Shown one piece after another: positions 40,101-52,100 of a stretch of 64,000 nucleotides of DNA (position 1 is the first letter of the stretch; each line of letters begins with the position of its first letter). This stretch comes from Heterobilharzia americana (Eukaryota; Platyhelminthes; Trematoda; Strigeidida; Schistosomatidae). The stretch spans positions 11,263,248 through 11,327,247 of the forward strand of contig OX104134.1 of the NCBI GenBank assembly GCA_944470555.2, given 5' to 3'. The notes beneath the pieces were generated by a model, which did no database searches, was not told the DNA's origin, and was given only the letters and a program-made list of their open reading frames with translations. Made by a program: the position numbers and the translations under genes.

Positions 40101-43100
40101 GAAACGTGGGGACCAACATGAGGGCTTTAGAAGTTTGACAATCATAATCCTGGAAGCTCTAGCCGCTTGTTTTTGGGACACGAAATCAGTAATGTACAAG
40201 CTAGTTGTAGAGTCTTAGATACAAGAGGTAATTCAATTAATGAGGTTGTGAAACTCCATCGGCTGAGACATGTATCACACAAGCGCATTCACCTTCTACT
40301 CCAGCATGTATTATTTGCTGAAGCAGGATTGGGTTGGAAGAAGTTTGAGGATGGTCAGACTGAAACGCGGCATCAGTCAGTGAAGTCGGTGTATGTGGGA
40401 CAAACATACCAACTAATTATCTTTATCCTAACTGTTTTCTCTCACTTTGTTGTTTCCTTTGCTATATGTTGGATTCTTATGACTCTCAGACTATCGCAGG
40501 CAATTTTTATGTTTCTCTATCGTTCATCTTGCTGCCTTGTATCTTGCTATGCCGGTTTGAGGTGTGGTACATTTGATGGTTACGTAGCAACATCAAGTTT
40601 CACTTCCACATAAACTGGCTGACTGTCACTGAGATTAAGTGTGTCGAAATATTTGGTTTGGACTGTTATGATTAGTTCTGATGCTGAGCGCCGCTAGTAC
40701 TGAGTGAGATTCATGTTTCACATATTGTTACTTGGAAGCTGACCGAACTAATCTTTTGATAGTAAATTCTTTGATAAATACAATGAATGCAGACGACGTA
40801 GCAAAACCTGAATAAAAGATGTCATAAATCATGCAACAACCCGGTATATACTTATTTACTACATTTTGAGTCACATCTTTTGTTTTAGGGCTTACGAAAC
40901 TACTTGACTGCTGAGGTAGAATTATTAAAAGGGGACTTCAACACAAAACAGACAGCTTGAAAGTTAACGATCCAGGTCAATGAACCATGTGTCTACACGA
41001 AAATAATCCAATGGGATTTGTTTAAGAACGTTTTAATTTGTCAGTATCTCGTATCACCATCAGTAATGAAATCAGCTAATTCGTTATTGATTTGAAGTTG
41101 GTATTTATCATGAACTGACACTAGTTGGAGAAATATTTGAAACCTAGGAGCACTGGACAGCTATTTCGTCCTAGTATGGGACTCCTCGGCAGTGCACACT
41201 AACGACCCCAATGGCTCAATGGTAACGCGCTGGCCGTAGGACCCGGAGGCCCTAGATTTAATCCCTGATTGGGTCGGAGGTAGGCACTACTGAGAAGTCT
41301 TATAATACGACGAAACAACTGCCCAGTACTCTCAGGTTCCCAATGTTTCCCCAACTGATGTCAGTCTTTGATGAATCCCAACCTAAAATGAATAAAACCC
41401 GGCAAACCTCAAAAGTGAAGTAATCTGCATTGTATCCTAAGGTTGCATCAGTGTAGGCAGAAATATTATCAAGGACACTTACGATCGGAGAAATCTCAAA
41501 ATTTTATTGAGAACACATGAAGCAGCTGAACCGAGCAATATATTATTACCATATTCATATTATACTACTAAATTCTTCATCAGTAGCTCGTCGACGTACA
41601 GTTAAAAGAAATAACACGCAATACAAGCTATATAACGGGTATTGTTCAAGGCTTAAAATCTAAAATCATTTTGCGTCAACTCGTCAAACCTTAAATATAA
41701 ATTCCAAAAAACTTTCACGTTGTTTATTGCATCCTAACATTTCATGACAGAAAGATAAAATCCACGCTCACACAAGGAACAGGAGGACAGAAAAAGTGAT
41801 GTCAATATACATAAAGTTGCATGAGAGAATAAAGAATCTAGAGATGACGGTTAGTGCAAACATACAATCTTTAGAGAATGTCAATGGGTGGATACATATG
41901 CACTATTGTGGCCGATTTTCAACCACATCACCAAGAGTCCTCAACCACTAATTCCTATCGTCTCGGGGAACCCAACCAGACAGTCTGCATCCATTCACAC
42001 GCCTCAAAACCAACAGTAAGAGACTTCACTTACTGGCCACCCTGAACACTCTTCCAACCTAATCTAACGTCCTCTAGAATGACAAGTCGACGTAGGCCGT
42101 AGCTCGACATGCACAGTACATGTCCAAGTCATCTCAGTCAACTAAGGTTCACAACCCCACCAACCGACTTGGCTGTCTTCCCTTGTACCCCTCGCCTGAC
42201 CTCAACATTCCTAACATAGTGATTCTACCAAACACTTGCAATGCTATGAGTACACATATGATCAAGACCCTGTAATAGCGTTATGTCTTCTACTTTTAAT
42301 GGATATGTCTCGCAGTCGTACAACATGATAGAAAGGACTGCAGAACAGTATACTAGTCCTTTGATAGATAACCGGATATTTCACCGGCGCCACAGGTGAC
42401 GCATATTGGCAAATGACAAACGGGTTTTCGGTATCTTATCTGAGATTTCATCAGCAACCGGCCTGCTTGAGCTGATGCAACTCCTCAAGTAAGTAAAGTG
42501 GTCGACTAATCTCACCACTTCACTCTCCATCATTAAACTGGGAGTACTTGCAGGTCAGTCCTGGAGCATCATCTTACATTTGACAGGAGCGAAATGTATA
42601 CCAGTCAAACATACTCAGATTTCTGATCAAGTCATTCATAAGTCCCTACATTTTGTCGCGGTTTTCACCCAGCAGGACAATATCGTCTGCATACTCCAAG
42701 TCAACTAGATGACCTCCACGAAGTAGATCCATACCTGTGAACTCATACATACTTAAGATTACGTCCATAAGTACGGTGACAATGGGCATATCTGAGGGAC
42801 ATTACTAGTTGTCGTCAATTTGCATGACAACTCTCCACAAGCACATACACAGCTGTATATGTTCGAGTACAGAGTTTGGTTAGTGTTACTTCCTCAGTAC
42901 TCAGTTTACAGTCAGACACTGCCACAACACCTCATGGCTGAGTCAAATGCCAAGAAATATTGCAAGTGTCGGCCACTAATAGGTATACTTGTGTTCCAGA
43001 ACCTATCGGAGGGTAGAAATATGGTCAATTTACCCTCGTCTAGGTCTGAAACCAGCCTGGTTTTCTCAAATACCAGTTAGGCGTCAAATGACTTTGGATC

Positions 43101-46100
43101 CTGGGAGCTAGGAGGCAATATTTGTCAAACTACAGCCCCTATAGTTGTCACACGAAGACTTTTCTCCCTTCAAATACATTAGAATAATCAATGAAGTATA
43201 CCAGTCGGATGGGACTACTTCTGGTTCGCGCACACTACCTATTACCTCTGTCACTTAAGTCAGAAATTTCCTACCTCCATCCTTAAAAGCTATGGGTCGC
43301 AAACTTTCAGGTCCTTCGCAGCTTCGTGTGCACAAAGGACAAGCAAAACCGTGAAGCGTTCCAAATTTCACGGCTTCCTGATGATCTTCTCTATCCCACT
43401 GAAATTACTCTTGGTTAAATTAAGTTTGAGTTGCTTTCGCTCTTCATCTTGCTCAGAGTCAGACACCTGGAATCAGTCTTCTCCCATCAATTGGTTCAGA
43501 TGAAAGCGTGGAAATCCAATAACATTTCCTAACCTTCGTGTGTAGGCTACCGATTGCCTTTACAGCTTTTTAACAAAACACTTAATATCGCACCAGATTT
43601 CCTCAGAATGAGTATTGCTGTCACGTTCACGTAAATTCCTTGCTAACGCCTCCCTAAATACGTATGTGACATTCTCATCTTCCAACTGAGCATAGGACAG
43701 GTTTTAACACTGCATGTTTCCTGACATTGGTGCTAAAAAGTAAATGTTTGTCTTTTCACTCTACAATCGCATCTTAGTTTAATGGAAACTTTAATATCGG
43801 TATCAACGAAAATCACTCACCATCATTACAACAGACGGATCAACGTATGACCTTGTGCAGAATAGCATCATTTTCAGTTACCATACTCCAAAATGACGGA
43901 GCAAAGATGGATACGTTTGGAAGCGGTTTCAATCTCATCAAACTCCATATTTTCGTTTTGATTTCAAGACCTTGCAGATTACTACGTAACCTCTCTTTGT
44001 TTCCAGAAACTAAACTTAACACTACACTAATGACACGTAAACCCATATTATTCAGAAGTAGACTTATGTTTGTGAAACGTATCAGTGCGATTGAATGACT
44101 CCAGAAAATATCATCGAAAAGGAAAATCTTTGCACCGTTGATTTACTTTCTCTTCGGGACTATGAACACCTAACTTATAATTCTTCTGAAAATAAGCTGC
44201 GCGTTATGCTGCACTAGAAAGATTGGAAAGTTTCGCAAACTTGATTAAAAACGATAAGAAGTGCTCACCATAAGTGTCCCAGAAACAGTGTTGACTGGCG
44301 AATTACTTTATCAGCTGATTCAGGGTTTATTAAGTGGTATTGATAAGCTTTTAATAAGTGCATTCTACGAAGCAGGATTACTTTGCTACCTTAGGCTCAT
44401 AGGTGAAATTTTTATATCTGCCACGTTCGAATCCAGTAAGATGTCGGAATTTCGTCTTCTAAATGTTTTTTCTCTTGAAAACACATCATGAATTCGACAA
44501 TTTAAGATTCTCAATGTTCTTAGCGGACTTTCTGGCAAGACAGAACCTACAGGAATGAGTACTTTAACTTATTTAACAAAAACAAAACATTATGATGATG
44601 GAGTTTCATCACTAAGACAAAATAGAAACTGTTTTCAAAGCACACTGGCGTACACCAAGTTTACGCCTCTATGGAGCTACTGTATATACATAAGATATAG
44701 GGTACATACATCTACAACAACTGATTTTGGCCTCTTGATAATTCTATCCAGGTTGCTTAAAACCCACCTGCCTGACTCAGAACAACATTCACAGGCTTTG
44801 AGAGTTTGTGCCACGTTTTTATCTAGTCACCCTACTCCTACTTCGACTACCACCACATATCGTAGTAGATGGTGACTTGGCAAATGCAGTACAAAACCAA
44901 GCTACTCCTCTCAGCGCAGGTTCACTAGCTGATTTGTCTTTCTAACATAATACTTAACGCCTCATCTGAACATTTCTCTTAAGCTCCTTACACGTGAATA
45001 TCAACACGAAAACATCTTTGATAAAAAACTGTAACCTCCCCATATGGCTTACTTCTCAAAAGCATTTCTCAGTCATGCGAAAGAACAGAATGGACGATTG
45101 TTCGGCACATTCGTCTTCCGATAGGTAGTCGGATATCTTGTAAGTTGATAAGTGCCAATTTGGTCTGTTGTTTCCAAGTGGAGATCTTATTAGCAATAAG
45201 CCTACTACAGCTGATGCAAATCCTCAATCTTTTTGCTTAGAGCGAATAAAAGATAGCTCACTTTATAGCAACCTTTCTTATTAAGACTATGTCACTTATG
45301 TATTCCACACTAACGAGGTGTTCATCATAAAATGAACCAAACCAAACCGGAGGTAATTGGGGTCATATCAACCAGTAAATCTTTAACAGAGCCAAATAAG
45401 AATCATGATGGTGAGCACTATCAGTTATTACCCTAAACAACAAGCTTCTGTACGTCCTCAAACAGCTGAATTTAAGTATAGTTTTGATCAGTAGACCATA
45501 CTTTCTCGATACTCATTTCGCAAACAGACATCGCTATTTTACTCTTTGATCAATTGATTCAAGCCAAAAAGTATGGCATGTTGGATACAGGTATGTGTCC
45601 CAAGACCTGGCAGAGATAAAATCAGATCCATGCGTCACTTCTGATAGCTGTCTGGTTGTTTCGAGATTGTTCTTCGTACTGAACTTTGGCTTGAACTATT
45701 GCTTTTCTGCTATTAAGTCTGTACAGAAACAGAATTCACTTTGCCTAGATGAAATCAACTTGTATCCCCATGGGGGTTACGCGGCAAGCCTGCATGACAA
45801 TGAGGTTAGAACTTTCGGAAAATTGCAGAAGAAAATAAGTACTAAAACAAAGTAAACGAAATGCAGTAGTTAATTCCATACGAGAATCTGCAACAGCAGC
45901 AGTCTGTTTTGATGACAAGAAAATGTAATTCTGTAAAGTACACAAATATTAGGAAATATAAAGACCGAGTAGGGTTAGTATAAAAATACTTTAGGAAGAC
46001 TAATGAAATTAGGATAGACATGCTCCATTATGAATGACAAGTATTTAATTGCATAACACCAAATAGAAGCAACTGTTACCTTTTTCGTACATCACAGAGA

Positions 46101-49100
46101 CATTGGGAAATTCTTTTCGTGAAGATCGCAACAAGTGATTTAAGTCTTGAACCGTGTTTGTATGTGAGAATTCAGCTAAAGTGTGAATAAATAGGAAAAT
46201 CTCCAGGGTTATCAAAAACTGGAAAGATAACGGAATAGCGAGAAAAGCTTATAAATACAAACAAATTTTCATGCAAAAAGAAATACGTAAAAATGTCAGT
46301 TGAACAAAAATTGTATGTTTGTAAATACAGTTACTATAATGCGCCTAGTGGGAAACAAAGTAACCAGTGAAAGAACAAATGACAAGATATCAACCAGTGG
46401 TCAAATACAGTCGATACTAACGGAAGCTAAGTGTTTGACAGTAAATATGATTGAAAAACATTATATTTTAGACATAAGTAGTTCACCTCTTAGTTCACTC
46501 AAGAGTTCAGCAAACAATTTCGGAAACAGCTAGATATCAATCTGTTAATAATATAATCTTGAAGATCGTGAAAATGACTTAATTTTACTGATACATTTCA
46601 TATTAATAGTTATAACAACGTACGTTCTATTAGGAGTTCCAGAGTAACTTAAGGGATGCTTAAACAACTTTTCCTCGTCTAGTTCGAAGCTGCAGACATT
46701 GCATTCAGCTCAATGTGATGTACAGACTAACTTTTAAGAGAAATTCTGAATACCAAATCTCATCAATATGAAGTTTCTAGAGAGCAATTTTATTAACACT
46801 GGAAACATAAACTGATTACCACTCTTGGAGCGTAAAAAAACTAAAACACCTGACGAACCGGTAAGCCATGTGTACAAGTGCATCAACACGAACAACGAAG
46901 AAAGTATAACTCAATCACTTCAATGCAAGATTTCAGATAGACAGCTAAATGAAGACCACATTTTGACTGGGATAACAAAATGTCTACTCTAAAGGACGGA
47001 ATACCGTTAGTAAAAACCTATTGACTTCACAGAGTCATTTCACAACATGAACAACCAATCGATAGAATTATGAGGCACCAACTATGAAAGCCCTTATTTT
47101 TCACACGACTCTGAGCAAAGGATTGATAGCTTCATAGACTGATATCCTATTTGTACAGATCGTCCCTTGGCTTATTTATTTCTAAACTAGTTACATCAGC
47201 AACGTGCACCGGAGCAGGACACTACTGTGCATGAGTAACTGATGAAAATTAACACCTTCAGAAACTTCCTTGTCTCTGCTTCTATAGAATTTACGTTTAA
47301 CAATGATATTTTTACTTCAATGGTACTAAAGGACATAAGCTATACACCTGAGGTACTGGTGATCAAATAACTATCAGACAAACAGACATAAGTAAGGTAA
47401 AACCTCGCACAGAAATGCGTCGGTTCCAGCTGCCACACACAGCAGGACGCAAAGAGTATATGTAGAAAAAGTGATCTCAGAGTACACAAAAGTGTATGGG
47501 AGGAAAAGGAAGTTGGAAATCAAGGTTAGTGGAGATGTTCAAATTCTAGAAGACGTCAAAGAATGAATATATTTTCGTGACCGTTATCGATTTTCAGTCG
47601 CTACTGAAAGTCTCCTATCACTAATTCCTATTACCTTGAAGAGCTGTGGTTCCTCGGTCTAGGCACTTGACTTTCAACCAGTGGGTCACGGGTTCTAAGC
47701 TTGCTTCATCTACTGACGTTTGGACAACCAAGTAGTGTCATACACACTCACATAATAAGTGTGGCTTACTGTCTGCTTCACAGACGTGCATTTTTTATCA
47801 CTTTGAGAATGGCAGTCAGATAGTCTACATTTCCTTACACTCACACCAACAGTCAGAGACTTTATGGACGAGTGCTACATCTTGTTCTGGTCCTTCTAAG
47901 CCTTGTTCTGACTCAATCCTACTTTGACTAACATTGCACGCCAAGGTAGATAGTAGCTCAGAATGGGCAGTTCACGTCCAAGCCACCTCAGTCGCTGAAG
48001 TTTCATAACCTCACCGACTGATTTGCCTTCCTTACCTAGTATCCATATCCTAACCTCATCATTGCTCACTCGATGATTCTATCATACGTGCGTGGTTGTA
48101 AAAACACCTACAATCCAAAACCCTTAACCTCTTCAAAATTATTCTTAACGGCCATATCTCAGTCGTATAGTATAACACAATGCACTGTAATGTAGCATGT
48201 TTGTCATGTAATACGTAGCAGGATACCTCTTCAGTGAAGACAAAGGGGATCTTGCATCCTGGGCTACGTCGTCTACGTACTGGTGCCTTTTAAGAAGTCA
48301 AAGCTTTCTAAGGTACCTATGGCTATGTGCACTAATAGATCCAAAACGCAGTTAAACAGGAACGGTGCCGACAGGCATCCCTGGTGGACACTAGCTGTCG
48401 TCAATCCAAATTACAATTCTCTATAAGCCCTTACACGGTTGCCTGAGTTCGACTAGAGAGCTTATGGTAGCATTAAATACTTGTCAAGTACTCCTTTCAG
48501 TCAAATACTGGCATAACACCTTTCGACGTGCGTCATCTCTGGTGTCAACTAGTGAGATATTCGACCACCTATTAAAAAAACGAGTATGCTACCTTGCGGT
48601 CTGTTATGTCCTGCTCTGCGGCTGTGGGACGGACAATAAAATTAGAAGGCTGTAAGTCTTTGATCACAGATATCTTCATAGTATTGCTCAAATATGGTGG
48701 CGTCACCACGTGAACAATTTCGAAGTCAGGCGAAAGGTACTAGGTTAGGAAGGCAAGTCGGTCGATGAGATTGTGAACCTTCGTAAGGCCTTAATACTAG
48801 TACCAGGAGTTGAAGGCAAAGGAGGAGACAGAGCTGAGGAGGATAGATTCTGTTTGATTGGGTCGTGAATACTGCTGGAAGCGTGTGGGCAGTTGACACT
48901 TCCCAGTTACCCACACTGTGGAAGGCTATTTCTCCTTAAGGTACGTGGGACAGAAAAAGATTTGCGTGACCGCAGAGCCCATGGGACATCTGTTTGACAC
49001 CTGGCACAAACTGCAACGGTAACTGCTTTTCGTCTTACCACTATCCGACAGACCTCTTTGGCATGGTTGGAGCTTGAGGGAATAGGCGCTTCACCGACAT

Positions 49101-52100
49101 AGCTTTTTGAATTATTGTGATATGCAAGCCCAACCATCATGTCAAGGAAGCAGCATTCGGTCGGGTGTCCTGCCTGAACACACTTAAGGTTCTTATCTTT
49201 CTGTCGACCATACAGAGGTTTTACTGCTGCCCATTTCCTGCGACTAGTAAGGCACAAACAAACAGGCGCACGTGCACGTACTAACGCTCCAGAAATTGGG
49301 GCAAACATCTACCGATCGTCCCTAACAATGGCTCATTGGGATATGTATCCACTATTAGTTTGATGTCAGTGGACAACAAGTGAGACAGTGTGCCACCGTA
49401 TGCTTCAAGTAAGTGCGGGTCAGAAACAAGTGATAGTCAGAACAACATCGTAAAAAAGATCGCTGTTGTCGGTTCGTCGACGTGAGATACACTCCGAGAC
49501 CTTTACGCTTTCTGCTCGCAAAATTAATCCCATACATGGCTGAAGTAGCTAGTCCAATGGAGCTAAACAATGAATCTCTAAACATACGCAAGGTGAATTT
49601 CGAAGACTCACCAAAGAAACCAAAATAGGTCAAATCTTGATTGCGGGTAACAAGATTCTTGAACTATGAATTGGTAGCGGCTATGATCAAAGAAACATAT
49701 TTCTTTCCTGTATGTCAACATTTAACTGACGTTACATAGACTGGGATCTTCACTCTTTCATAGCTGCTTTATGACTAAATCTACCTCCAGTTGTGTTTTT
49801 AGTAAACTGGTCAACATGAATTTCGAAAATATACTTAGATGGGCCACTATTCTTTTCAGACACTCTAATGTACTAATTCTCACTTAAATATTGGAGGATT
49901 TCTAGTTCACTAATTAAACGATAATAAGGATGAAACACATTCTTTTCAATAGATCCTCATCATGTTCTATGATTATCAAGTGAAATCTTTCAAAATAATT
50001 TATGCCAAGTTTGCAGCAAATACACATTCCAAAATGGATTGATGATAAGGGATTATAAGCTATTCGAATTTCTCTCTAAATCTGCCGGTTTTAAGATGAC
50101 TTATGTGTAATGTGACGACGAAAGAAAAGACAACCAGGGGTGAGGAGAATAACCCTTATTTCAAGAGAAGCTAAGAGAGGAGACAGTCTCGAAAGTGTTA
50201 CTTCTCAATGCAGAATTCAGGTTTGGTCAATTGTATTGCTGAAGCTTTTACCATGTGGTGTTGGCGAGCTGAATGTACTAGTTTTCAAAATGATAGTAAA
50301 GGCTATGTTGTGCTCTATATTACAACCTTCATCTTACAGGTGTGCTCAGATAGGACGTTTTATCGCTTCAATTTCAATTTTAGTTGTACGAAGTATACTA
50401 CCGACTGACGAGAAGTTGTAGACCGCTAATGTCGATTGGGAGTGCGCGATAGCGAGATCAAGGTAATCTGACACCCGATAATCGTTCTGCTCGTTTTAAG
50501 TCGAGTTCACCAACTGTGTACTCGGATTGATTCACCTTAAAAGCTGAACTGAACAAAGTACTCGAATTTCGGCTAGCTTTTTAAGTGGACTGATCATACC
50601 TATATCTCTCACCACGGGATTTGTATTCTCCAACCACTTGATTTGATCCTTTTCCTCACATTTTTATGCATTAGTTATCTTAAAACTGACCAAATTGGAA
50701 AGAAAATCCATTTTGGAAAATGCATCTGCCGCAAACTTGCCCTGTATAACACCGAACAATTTCATTTAACAACTGTAGAACGTAATGATAATTTATTGAG
50801 AAAGATATTCATCGTCCATATTGTCGTTCAGGGCAATTAGTAATGATGAAAAATTTTGCCTGCAGTATAATAGGAAACCAAGTGTTACATGTAGGTATCT
50901 AGGGCATTCAATATATCTAAGGGCTCAAAGGAGTGGGACTTACAGCGTTTTATTTCTGAAGGTAAAATTGCAGTTCTTTCAAAAATAAGACCAATATGTT
51001 CCGAGATAGCGGCGTCCAAAGACGTAGCATTAGAAGACTTGGAATTATCTGGATGTGAAACTAGTCCAACAGGTATAAGGCACTCTCTAGCCTCTAGCTG
51101 AACAAGGGCAGTCTCCAGGTTTGCCAGGTGTACAGAGTCCACAAATTCGCCAACGAGAAACTTTCGACCTTCCTTGTGACAGAAGGCTAAATATACTTGC
51201 TGAAAGAGTAAAAGATTTACGACTGAACAACTGCCAACCACTCTAACAACAGAAAAATAGATTTCATTTAGCAGATAGAGGACACGAAACAAACAAACCA
51301 CACTTCGACTGTTAACAAGTTATAAATAAGTGAAAGTAATGTAAACCACAAATAAGACAATAGACAAAGTGTCATATGAGACTTTTATCCAGCACTTTCT
51401 TACGAACTGGATGCACTATACTGTTTTCCAGTCACACATTTTGTGATATTACCTGCGATACTACAAGGTAGTCTGCAACTTCATAGGTTAAGTGGTTGAA
51501 AGTTGAGTCAAAACCAGCAAGCCAATTTTCTTTGCAACAATTTGATAAATACCAGACTGGTACATTAAGTTTGACAATACTTTAGCTTAGTCAAAGATTT
51601 AAAAACTGTATTTAAATGGTAGTGTGTAAGGATGACATGTCAGTGCTTGAATCTACCCTACTGGTTAGTGAACTCAACCACGATTTACCTAACCACAGGC
51701 TGATAGCCACTCCACTAACTTCCATACGAGTGGCCCAGAAATAAAAGATAGCTTTTACAATAATTACTCCTTACAAACTAACACTAAATACCGTCATACA
51801 TTACACACAAAAAACTCTCCAGGATCATTTATACGACTACACGTGCCAAGTCATCGGTGGAATTCCACTCAGTTAGTTACTGTTACAAACCATTCAAACG
51901 GTATAGTTGAATGCCATCTTCAAGTCGAAAAATATATGTTAACAGAGATTTCAAAGCCTTGGTAGTGAAAGAATCGTTAAAAGATAACTTAAACTTTTAC
52001 GTGCAACTTAACTGACTAAAATACTGTTGGTAATTGTGTGAAACCTTGAAAGTAACTAACCATGCGTAAACTTAAGGTAGGTTGCGGTATTTTGTCAGGA

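Noticed and set aside
50885..50943. Extension of MSH2 exon 5 to the stop at 50885
   Set aside because: The extra residues do not match MSH2, and a donor at 50888 would give the wrong phase; the GTAAGT at 50943 fits exon 6 exactly.
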